Assembly (NCBI GenBank): GCA_029244465.1
Contig: JAQWQN010000173.1
Coordinates: 1-10,434, forward strand
Direction of reading: 5' to 3'
Source of the DNA: Pseudomonadales bacterium
GTDB lineage: Bacteria; Pseudomonadota; Gammaproteobacteria; Pseudomonadales; Azotimanducaceae
Length of the DNA: 10,434 nucleotides
Shown: positions 1-6,196 of the stretch, piece by piece
Numbering within the stretch: position 1 is the stretch's first letter
Layout of the letters: each line of letters opens with the position of its first letter
Notes under the pieces: generated by a model
What the model saw: the letters and a program-made list of their open reading frames with translations, nothing else
Told to the model about the DNA's origin: nothing
Databases searched by the model: none
Made by a program: the position numbers and the translations under genes

Positions 1-803
1 GCCTCAAACGCTCGCAAGAATTCCGTCTTGTCAATGCCGCCAAGAAAAAGGCTTTCATCCAGCCGGATATCCCAGGCACGAAGCGTGCGAATGACCCGCT
101 CGTGGGCCGGGGCCCCGCGTGCTGTAACCAACGCCGTACGAAGTGGGCTCTCACCCTCCGGAAATTCCTTTTGCAGCTCATGCAAAGCCGCAAGAAAAGA
201 CTTAAATGGTCCGCCGTGGAGGGGTGTTTGTGCTTGTTGGCTTTCCGATGCGCTAAACGCATCGAGCCCTTCGGTTTGGAACACCCGTTCTGCCTCATCG
301 GAAAAAAGAACCGAATCACCATCAAAGGCAAGTCTCAGTGGATCATCAAGAAAATCCTCGATCTGCGCGTTTTGCCGCCGACCAAACAACATCGCCGCTG
401 CAACGTTCTGATCAAGCGCCAAGCGGACGTCTTCTGCATCGGTGGACAGAAAGAGGTCACAATCGAACGCCTTGATATACCGATAGGGGGACTCGCCACC
501 ACAAAAGGCGGCCCTGGTGATATCGAGGTCAAAATCCCGAATAGAATTGAAAACGCGCAGGCCAGTGTCCGCAGAATTCCTTGACAATAATATAACTTCC
601 ACGCGAGGCGTAGATAGTATCTTGTTGATATTTAGTAATTTTTTAACAAGCGTGTAGCCCTCGCCAGGCTTCAGGATGCGATCTTCCTGATCAATTTGAT
701 ATTGCCTATACGCTTCTAAACCTTCTTCCCTGTAAATCTCATCCGACTCATCCAGATCGAAGAGTGCAGTTGATGAAATAGCAATCGTCAGTGATTTAGG
801 CAT
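1..803 (-). CDS. 5'-nucleotidase (PF06189-type), 3' end beyond the window
   Basis: A cytosolic 5'-nucleotidase related to the cN-I family, expected to remove the 5'-phosphate from nucleoside monophosphates in purine/pyrimidine salvage. I translated 267 codons from the ATG at 803-801; the frame is open to the left window edge, so the C-terminus is missing (family members are about 300 residues or more). Visible motifs: LLSRN (S74, R75, N76), a FCGGESP turn (G102, G103), the haloacid-dehalogenase-like FDGDSVLFSDE segment (D161, D163), and a late FLGGIDK motif (G255, G256, K259). There is no signal peptide. Its start lies two bases after the stop of the YdcH-like gene (TGATCATG), and no clear ribosome binding site is visible, so translational coupling is likely. 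Family identity is strong; substrate preference cannot be read from the sequence. Confidence 0.9.
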   Translation of the reverse strand, partial: MPKSLTIAISSTALFDLDESDEIYREEGLEAYRQYQIDQEDRILKPGEGYTLVKKLLNINKILSTPRVEVILLSRNSADTGLRVFNSIRDFDLDITRAAFCGGESPYRYIKAFDCDLFLSTDAEDVRLALDQNVAAAMLFGRRQNAQIEDFLDDPLRLAFDGDSVLFSDEAERVFQTEGLDAFSASESQQAQTPLHGGPFKSFLAALHELQKEFPEGESPLRTALVTARGAPAHERVIRTLRAWDIRLDESLFLGGIDKTEFLRAFE

Positions 804-805
804 GA

Positions 806-1003
806 TCAGGCATCAAGATCTGGAATCAGGCCGCTTTCAAGACGCGTGATCATATCTTTCAGCTTCAGCTTCCGACGCTTCAGACGCTGAATGCGCATAT
901 TGTCATGATGATGGCTGTCTTGTAGGTGTTTGATAACCACATCCAAGTCACGGTGCTCAACCCTGAGTTTGTCTAGCCAATTTTGGAGTTCGGTTTGATT
1001 CAA
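806..1003 (-). CDS. YdcH/DUF465-like small coiled protein, probable TTG start
   Basis: A small, charged, all-helical protein of the YdcH (DUF465) family; its function is unknown. The family core is clear: LRVEHRDLD near the start, then LKRRKLKLKDMI, ending in LIPDLDA, which matches the LIPDIIA-like end of one YdcH subfamily of about 65 residues. The frame stays open upstream to an ATG at 1108 (100 codons), but those extra 35 residues are Cys- and aromatic-rich and unlike the family. I therefore prefer the TTG at 1003-1001, which gives 65 residues. Neither start has a convincing Shine-Dalgarno sequence. The stop TGA (808-806) lies two bases before the ATG of the 5'-nucleotidase, so the two genes probably form an operon. 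The gene is divergent from the PilZ gene. The family call is firm; the start is not. Confidence 0.8.
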   Translation of the reverse strand: MNQTELQNWLDKLRVEHRDLDVVIKHLQDSHHHDNMRIQRLKRRKLKLKDMITRLESGLIPDLDA

Positions 1004-1108
1004 GTAGATAACATAACGTGCACTTGAGAATGCATGATAGTCCTTTGCACGACAGTTGTATGCACAAGACACCTCACAAAGTCTAGGCCACCCAAATCTG
1101 GCCTGCAT

Positions 1109-1185
1109 GCCTAACGGATGTTGTTTTAGATCGATCTGCTAACGCGTTCACAACTAATTTAGCGACCATAGAGTACGCTACCTAT
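1109..1185. promoter_or_regulatory. candidate divergent promoter region (ydcH-like / pilZ)
   Basis: This is the short intergenic region between the longest version of the YdcH-like frame and the PilZ gene. On the plus strand, TTCACA (1147-1152) and TAGAGT (1169-1174) are 16 bases apart; this would start transcription only a few bases before the PilZ ATG, which also has no clear ribosome binding site. On the minus strand, TTGTGA and TCTAAA lie 17 bases apart within the same stretch. The hexamers are only moderate matches to sigma-70 boxes, so these are suggestions. Confidence 0.25.
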
Positions 1186-1563
1186 ATGCCAAGCAAATCG
1201 CATTCCGAGCGCAGGGAACATGTCCGTGAGATAGCCACGGGACTGTTGGTCAGCGCACGACGGAAAGGTCGCCTGACCCGTCTGCAAGGCATTGCTGTGG
1301 ATTTTTCACGACACGGCATAGGGATCTTGATAGACCAGCCACTCCCTAAAGACACAACGGTGTATTTGTCTATAACTGGACAAAAGCAGCATCTCGACAA
1401 CGTTGTTGGCATCGTTCACAACTGTACCGGCCAATCTGATGGGTTTCGCTGCGGAATACAATTTCGCACGGGCTCCGAATTGCAAGACGAAAAGGCGAAT
1501 GTCGAAGCACGCCTCGGAGAGTTAGAACAAGAATTACAGCAAGCGTCTAGCAGCGAGCGGTAA
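1186..1563 (+). CDS. single-domain PilZ protein (probable c-di-GMP receptor)
   Basis: A 125-residue cytoplasmic protein made of one PilZ domain and a short helical tail. Both parts of the c-di-GMP binding signature are present: RxxxR as R10-E-H-V-R14 and D/NxSxxG as D39-F-S41-R-H-G44. The rest of the beta-barrel follows (strands around 46-52, 60-68 and 88-95, including FRCGIQF). Residues about 100-120 are rich in Glu, Gln and Leu and look like an amphipathic helix or short coiled coil, perhaps for partner binding or dimerisation. The intact motif suggests real ligand binding, in contrast to degenerate PilZ proteins of type IV pili. No effector domain is fused to it and no motility, pilus or polysaccharide gene lies nearby, so the process it controls cannot be told. 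ATG chosen at 1186; no strong ribosome binding site. Confidence 0.88.
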   Translation: MPSKSHSERREHVREIATGLLVSARRKGRLTRLQGIAVDFSRHGIGILIDQPLPKDTTVYLSITGQKQHLDNVVGIVHNCTGQSDGFRCGIQFRTGSELQDEKANVEARLGELEQELQQASSSER

Positions 1564-1577
1564 ACAAACCTTCGCGC

Positions 1578-1967
1578 CTAAGCCATCAAGGCTCGGGCTT
1601 CTTCTTCAAGCGTATTTAATCGTCGCACCCAATTATCCAGCAACAGAAATTCATCGTCATCGACTTTAAATGCTCGGCAGATCTCTTTCAGCAGACATTC
1701 TTCTTCGATTTCAAACGCTCCGTCTGCGTAAGACAGTTTCAAAAGGTTCAAAATCGCAATTATACGGGTACTACGCTCCTCAAATACATGCTCGATGCCT
1801 TCAAGTTCAAGGTATTCGACGTCGCTATTGGCGAGATCCATCTCGCGACGAAACTCGTTAAGCATGCCCTCTTCATTTGGATCGAGTAGTCCATCGGATA
1901 CCACAATATTGTGCGCCAAGCGCATCAGCGCCAGACGTTGATCATCGCTAAGGGAAGAAAGCCACAC
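1578..1967 (-). CDS. TerB-like (tellurite-resistance/DjlA N-domain type) helical protein
   Basis: A 129-residue, acidic, all-alpha protein with the TerB/DjlA-like fold. The two internal halves each carry the family's DG...E pattern: SDGLLDPNEE (D25, G26, E32-E33) and YADGAFEIEEE (D82, G83, E88-E90). In this fold such residues are thought to bind metal. There is no J domain and no membrane segment, so it is neither a full DjlA nor a tellurite operon member; its actual role is unknown. The start is a GTG (1967-1965), because an in-frame TAA lies just two codons upstream. That TAA is the stop of a 40-residue membrane ORF, so the pair is separated by three bases and probably co-translated. It converges on the PilZ gene, with 14 bases between the stops and no obvious terminator. 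Confidence 0.82.
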   Translation of the reverse strand: MWLSSLSDDQRLALMRLAHNIVVSDGLLDPNEEGMLNEFRREMDLANSDVEYLELEGIEHVFEERSTRIIAILNLLKLSYADGAFEIEEECLLKEICRAFKVDDDEFLLLDNWVRRLNTLEEEARALMA

Positions 1968-1970
1968 TAG

Positions 1971-2093
1971 TTAAAGGCCAAGTAGAGGGGCACCAAAGCT
2001 CGCAAGCATGATGGTCACGCAGAGCCAGCCCAAACCAAGAATGGCCTTCATGAACCAACTTTGATCAAAAAAGTCCTCGATCAGATACCACAT
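1971..2093 (-). CDS. small single-pass membrane protein, 40 aa, unrecognised
   Basis: An ATG at 2093-2091 opens 40 codons ending in TAA at 1973-1971. The product starts MWYLIEDFFDQSW and continues into one long hydrophobic stretch (about residues 17-40, with GLGWLCVTIML and FGAPLLGL), so it should be a single-pass inner-membrane peptide with a short acidic N-terminus. A GGGA lies seven bases before the ATG, at a good Shine-Dalgarno distance. The stop is only three bases before the GTG of the TerB-like gene, in the same frame, which is typical of a real operon partner. I do not recognise a family. It is below usual gene-caller length limits. It may anchor or regulate the TerB-like protein, but that is inference from position alone. 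Confidence 0.6.
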   Translation of the reverse strand: MWYLIEDFFDQSWFMKAILGLGWLCVTIMLASFGAPLLGL

Positions 2094-2141
2094 ATCTTCA
2101 TCCCATGAGTTGCTACTAAAGTGTAGGAGTTGAGGCTGCCT

Positions 2142-2170
2142 ATTTTAGCAGCACACACGACTAGATTTTA
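2142..2170 (-). promoter_or_regulatory. candidate extended -10 promoter(s) for the small ORF/terB-like pair
   Basis: Between the rimO stop and the small membrane ORF, the minus strand has two TGnTAAAAT elements: TAAAAT at 2170-2165 (preceded by TGT) and at 2147-2142 (preceded by TGC). Each matches the extended -10 consensus at five of six bases. No good -35 box is visible. The genes could equally be read through from rimO, since no terminator separates them. Confidence 0.3.
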
Positions 2171-2186
2171 ACAGTTTAGAGCACGA

Positions 2187-3542
2187 TTAGCCGATACGAA
2201 TTTCTTCTCCGACAACATGGCCATACAGATCGTAATGATCGCTGCCTATAATGTCTGCCCAAACAAATTCACCGATCCCCGGTGGCGCACCCTCAACAGT
2301 CAGGCGAACAACGCCATCGATTTCTGGCGCATCAAACATTGACCGACCGACAAGGTGAACGTCACCCTGCTTCGGATCGCCTTCCTCCCACCCATCGACC
2401 AGGACACGGAGACGTTGCCCAACGTGGCGCTGCAGGCGCCGTGCACTGATTTCTGCCTGAATTTCATACACTCGCTCTTGTCGATCAAGCTTTTCTGCCT
2501 TATCAATGTGTCCTTCGAGCAAATTTGCTTTGGCACCGTCGACTGCCGAATAAGTAAAACAACCTGCTCGATCGAGTTCGGCCGCCTCGAGAAAGTCCAG
2601 CAATTGTCCGACGTCTTCATCCGTCTCTCCCGGAAATCCCACAATAAAAGTCGATCGGATAGCCAACTCGGGGCAGATGTCACGCCAAGCATGAATCCGT
2701 TCTAGGGCTTTTTCTGCCGCCGCCGGGCGACGCATCGCTTTCAGTACCGTCGGTGAGGCATGCTGCAGCGGCACATCGAGATAAGGCAAAACCACGCCAT
2801 CACGCATGAGTGGAATAATCTCATCAACATGCGGGTAGGGATACACATAGTGCAAACGGACCCACGGCGCGATGCCACCCAGTATTTCGCACAGCGATTT
2901 TAGATTCGTTTTGTAATCTTGTCCCGCAAAGTGCGCTTGCCGATACCTTAAATCGGCACCGTAGGCGCTCAAGTCCTGGGCGATCAGCGCTAGCTCCTGA
3001 GCACCATCTGCGACCAATCCCTCAGCCTCTTGAATCACATTAAGCAGTTCTCGACTTCTGAGTTTTCCACGCATGGACGGGATGATGCAGAAGCTGCATT
3101 TATGGTTGCACCCCTCAGAAATTTTGAGATAAGCAAAGTGATCGGCTGTCAGCCTGGCCCGAGCCTCTCCCGGTAAACCGGCGTCCCGTAACACCGGAAC
3201 AGTCGCCATCGGTAAATACTCTTTGACAGCCGAGATGACTGGAGCAACTTCCGCCGGACCACTAATGAATTCTAGTTGTGGGAACGCATTAGCAAGTTCG
3301 CCCTTTGCTTCACCCATACAACCGGTCACCACGACCTTCTTTCCCTGCTCGAGCGCGTCGGCAATCGCTTCACGGCTTTCTTCTTTCGCGGATTCGATGA
3401 AACCACAGGTATTAACCACCAAGACATCACTGTCATCGCCGACCTCTACCTCGTATCCCAGATCCAACAATTGAGTGGAGATCTGTTCACTATCCACTAG
3501 CGCTTTCGGACAGCCAAGACTCACTAATCCAACTTTCGGCAT
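2187..3542 (-). CDS. rimO: ribosomal protein S12 methylthiotransferase RimO
   Basis: A radical-SAM enzyme that adds a methylthio group to the conserved aspartate of ribosomal protein uS12, in the cytoplasm, using two 4Fe-4S clusters. The 451 residues are full length for the family. The N-terminal UPF0004 domain carries the three cluster-binding cysteines C11 (SLGCPKA), C46 (NTCGF) and C75 (TGCMGE). The radical-SAM core has CxxxCxxC as C145-N-H-K-C149-S-F-C152, followed by YPYPHVDE and PLQHAS. A C-terminal TRAM-type region covers about residues 385-451. SLGCPKALVDSE and the S12-type core distinguish RimO from its paralogue MiaB (tRNA ms2i6A). ATG start at 3542-3540, with a candidate extended -10 (TGCTATGAT) about 35 bases upstream. 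It is divergent from the nuclease-helicase operon and probably leads into the small ORF and TerB-like genes downstream. Confidence 0.97.
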   Translation of the reverse strand: MPKVGLVSLGCPKALVDSEQISTQLLDLGYEVEVGDDSDVLVVNTCGFIESAKEESREAIADALEQGKKVVVTGCMGEAKGELANAFPQLEFISGPAEVAPVISAVKEYLPMATVPVLRDAGLPGEARARLTADHFAYLKISEGCNHKCSFCIIPSMRGKLRSRELLNVIQEAEGLVADGAQELALIAQDLSAYGADLRYRQAHFAGQDYKTNLKSLCEILGGIAPWVRLHYVYPYPHVDEIIPLMRDGVVLPYLDVPLQHASPTVLKAMRRPAAAEKALERIHAWRDICPELAIRSTFIVGFPGETDEDVGQLLDFLEAAELDRAGCFTYSAVDGAKANLLEGHIDKAEKLDRQERVYEIQAEISARRLQRHVGQRLRVLVDGWEEGDPKQGDVHLVGRSMFDAPEIDGVVRLTVEGAPPGIGEFVWADIIGSDHYDLYGHVVGEEIRIG

Positions 3543-3575
3543 GTATGCAATTCAAACCAAGAATTTTGAGGCGCG

Positions 3576-3584
3576 ATCATAGCA
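3576..3584 (-). promoter_or_regulatory. candidate extended -10 element for rimO
   Basis: On the minus strand the sequence TGCTATGAT (TATGAT at 3581-3576) matches an extended -10 box at all but one base and lies about 35 bases before the rimO ATG. No convincing -35 box is seen, which is usual for extended -10 promoters. No match search was possible, so this is a visual call. Confidence 0.4.
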
Positions 3585-3625
3585 GGTCTCACACGCTTTG
3601 ATGGGAACAGAGGCTTAGCCTCAGT

Positions 3626-3631
3626 TACAAT
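3626..3631 (+). promoter_or_regulatory. candidate -10 box for the AddB-like/helicase operon
   Basis: TACAAT matches the -10 consensus TATAAT at five of six bases. It ends six bases before the GTG start at 3638, so a transcript from it would begin at or next to the start codon. That would explain why no Shine-Dalgarno sequence precedes the gene. A -35 box at normal spacing is not evident. Confidence 0.3.
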
Positions 3632-3637
3632 AACCGC

Positions 3638-6196
3638 GTGTTAAGTTCCTTCGTCAATATCAATCAGCTCCTTGTAGACAAGCTCAGCGCCGCGACACTA
3701 GTCACGGCAAATGAGCGTCTAGCCCGTGAATATCGGCGCGGCTATGCACTCTTTCATCAGGCGAAGGACGCGGCCGCCTGGGTAACCCCAGACATTCTGA
3801 GTCTGCGCCAATATTTCACTCGTGAATATCAAGAGCTCGCAATTGATCAACCCGGGGCACATCCGCGCCTGCTCTCACAAGAGGCGCTGATCGGTCAGAT
3901 ATACGACGTCCACCCCGAGGCACCAGCGCATCTGGTGAGCAACTTTCTAAATGCTCTGCAGACAACATTGGCATATGAACTTTCGTTGGATGAAATCCGG
4001 ACTCACCAGCGCGCGGGTGAGTTTTACGCTGACTGGGCGCAAGAAGTATTAGCGCGTATCGGCGAGACGCGACTGTTAGCAGAACAGATCCCAGCTTATC
4101 TTAGTCAATTTGGCAAGCTACCAAACCGACCGTTGATCACTGTTTTACTCGAACAGTTGTCCCACTCAGAAATGCGCTACTTTGGGGGTTTAATTGAGTC
4201 AATGCCGGTCTTGCAGCTACATCATGATCGTTCACTAAGAAAAGCGACAGCGGCTCAAGATTTAATCGACAGACCACCAGAAGCCCTCAACCTGCCTGTG
4301 CCAATCTACGCTGCCGCGACGCCACATGAAGAGCTACGCAAAGCTGCAGCTTGGGCCAATAATCTCCACCATACTGACGCCAACCTGCGCATCGGGATCA
4401 TTGTCCCAAGCGTTGCACATGATCACGCGCTAGTCGCTCGCGAGATCGGCATCAGGCTGGATACACATGCAGGAAGTGACAGCGTCAAGTTCGACATTTC
4501 TGGCGGAGAACCTCTCGCCGATCAGGCCGTTTGGCAAGCGGCCACTCATCTGCTACAGCTCGTTTTCGACCGTGCGACCAGGCGGGATTTTGCCGTGATC
4601 ACAAACTCTGGTTTCTTCCCCGACTTTGGTTTGGGTGTCCTGTTAGAACGATGGCCACGCCGGTTGCCGACTCGCCTCGATTTTCCAACGTTCCAGAGAC
4701 ATCTAAAAGATAACCCGTTAACTCACGCTATTGGCACTTCAATGGTGCACCCAGTTCCCAACTTACAGCCCTACGATCAATGGGTACAACAGTTCCAAGT
4801 CGTATTGCAACAGAGCGGGTGGCCCAACTTATCAGACGTGGGATCACGGCAATTTCAAGCCCATACCGCCATCATCGACGTTATGAACTCCTCGCTTCCA
4901 TCTGAACCAATCTCAGCAAGCGCAGCACGACGACGACTCGACTACGTTCTCACCAGCAAACTATTCGCACCGGAACGTCCACCAGCGAACCTCGTTGTTC
5001 TTGGTAGCCTTGAAGCAAATGGGCTTGCCTTTGATCACCTTTGGCTTTGCGGCATGGATGAAGAGAATTTTCCAGCTCGCAATCCAGCTATTCCATTTAT
5101 ACCGCGTGCCCTTGCTCGAGCTTCTGGTGTCCCCCGAGCAGATCAGGAGGACGAGCTAGAATTTTCGGCACGTCTATTGCGACGCTGGCAGGGTCAGGCC
5201 GACAATTTACACGCGAGCTATGTCCACAGCACGGATGATGCTGGGCGTCGCCACAGTCCCTTGCTCACACAAACCTCGGCGTTTGTCAGCACCGTCGATC
5301 ACGTACCGTATTGGCTCCCGACGCACGAAACTAAGCTTGAGCTCTATTCCGACGAGTACGGTGCCTCATTAGACAATGAGCAAAACATACGTGGTGGTGT
5401 ACGCCTGGTTGAAGATCAAGCGGCCTGTCCATTCCGAGCTTATGCAGTGCATCGGTTAGAGGTTCCTAGAGTTGAGCACAGCGCCGACCTACCAGATGCG
5501 CTTACGAGAGGCATTTTGCTACACGACGTGTTGCACGCACTTTTCACCATCGCAAAAGATTCAACCGCACTGCCGAACTTGTCAGACAGTGATGTCGATC
5601 TAGTAATTACACAAGCTATTCAGAAACTCGAACTCACCTTGCCCGCGGAATTCATTAAATACGAACGGCTCAGGCTTCGTGCATTGGTATTTGCTTGGTT
5701 AAATGTCGAGCAACTGCGAGAAGAGTTTGAAATTTACGCGCTCGAGACAACCTATGAGATAACCTTCGAGCAGTTTACGTTAACGATTCGAGCCGATCGC
5801 ATCGACAAAATTCGCAGCAGCGGGCGTTTGATCGTGATCGATTACAAGACAGGGCTCATTGCAATCAAAGGTCTCGATGAATCACCACTCGAGCGCCCAC
5901 AGCTTCCGATCTATAGTCAAGTTGACGCCGAGGTCTATGGCGCATTCTATGCTTCTATACACAAGGACAAAGTTCGCTTCACAGGTATTTGCGATCCAGA
6001 AGCCGATCCAGGGGGCGCAACTAATATTCCACTGAAGCGAAGTTGGGCTGAGCAAAACCTGCTGTGGCGAAACGAACTTACCCGGCTTACCCAGGACTAT
6101 GCGCAAGGTTTTGCCGCTGTTGAGCCAATTCGTGGCGCATGCGACTACTGCCACCTCGCCTCGCTCTGTCGTATTTCTGAACAGCAAGCGTCGTGA
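3638..6196 (+). CDS. AddB-like PD-(D/E)XK nuclease with degenerate helicase region (TIGR03623-type probable DNA repair protein)
   Basis: Likely the non-motor subunit of a two-protein DNA end-resection enzyme. The N-terminal region (TANERLAREYRRGY, residues about 23-36) sits where AddB has a Walker A loop, but no GKT/GKS is present, so ATP hydrolysis is not expected. The middle (VLGSLEANGLAFDHLWLCG, then DEENFP) is the family's UvrD-like remnant. The C-terminal nuclease is intact: H629, D720 (RADRID), D735 and K737 (IDYKTG), Q755 and Y759. C597, C835, C838 and C844 reproduce the AddB iron-sulphur arrangement: one distant Cys, then CxxC and x5-C. The length of 852 fits the roughly 900-residue family. 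GTG start chosen because an in-frame stop lies 13 codons upstream and no ATG is near. The last four bases overlap the helicase gene. Standard AddB is longer and has Walker A, so I do not use addB as a symbol. Confidence 0.88.
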   Translation: MLSSFVNINQLLVDKLSAATLVTANERLAREYRRGYALFHQAKDAAAWVTPDILSLRQYFTREYQELAIDQPGAHPRLLSQEALIGQIYDVHPEAPAHLVSNFLNALQTTLAYELSLDEIRTHQRAGEFYADWAQEVLARIGETRLLAEQIPAYLSQFGKLPNRPLITVLLEQLSHSEMRYFGGLIESMPVLQLHHDRSLRKATAAQDLIDRPPEALNLPVPIYAAATPHEELRKAAAWANNLHHTDANLRIGIIVPSVAHDHALVAREIGIRLDTHAGSDSVKFDISGGEPLADQAVWQAATHLLQLVFDRATRRDFAVITNSGFFPDFGLGVLLERWPRRLPTRLDFPTFQRHLKDNPLTHAIGTSMVHPVPNLQPYDQWVQQFQVVLQQSGWPNLSDVGSRQFQAHTAIIDVMNSSLPSEPISASAARRRLDYVLTSKLFAPERPPANLVVLGSLEANGLAFDHLWLCGMDEENFPARNPAIPFIPRALARASGVPRADQEDELEFSARLLRRWQGQADNLHASYVHSTDDAGRRHSPLLTQTSAFVSTVDHVPYWLPTHETKLELYSDEYGASLDNEQNIRGGVRLVEDQAACPFRAYAVHRLEVPRVEHSADLPDALTRGILLHDVLHALFTIAKDSTALPNLSDSDVDLVITQAIQKLELTLPAEFIKYERLRLRALVFAWLNVEQLREEFEIYALETTYEITFEQFTLTIRADRIDKIRSSGRLIVIDYKTGLIAIKGLDESPLERPQLPIYSQVDAEVYGAFYASIHKDKVRFTGICDPEADPGGATNIPLKRSWAEQNLLWRNELTRLTQDYAQGFAAVEPIRGACDYCHLASLCRISEQQAS

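Noticed and set aside
102..584. A 160-codon open frame on the plus strand opposite the 5'-nucleotidase.
   Set aside because: The product has no family resemblance, and the minus strand carries clear nucleotidase motifs in the same interval.
1564..1615. AGCC-ATCAA-GGCT stem near the convergent pilZ and TerB-like gene ends as a shared terminator.
   Set aside because: The stem is four pairs, lies inside the TerB-like coding end, and is followed by a mixed C/T stretch, not a T run.
1578..1967. A tellurite-resistance gene.
   Set aside because: Only the general TerB-like fold is present; no other ter genes are nearby, so a resistance role is not supported.
2135..2152. Inverted repeat GCTGC...GCAGC downstream of rimO as an intrinsic terminator.
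   Set aside because: The stem is only five pairs and no T run follows on either strand; it overlaps a candidate -10 box instead.
2355..2705. Open frames of 116-130 codons on both strands inside rimO.
   Set aside because: They lie wholly inside a conserved full-length RimO frame and their products resemble nothing known.
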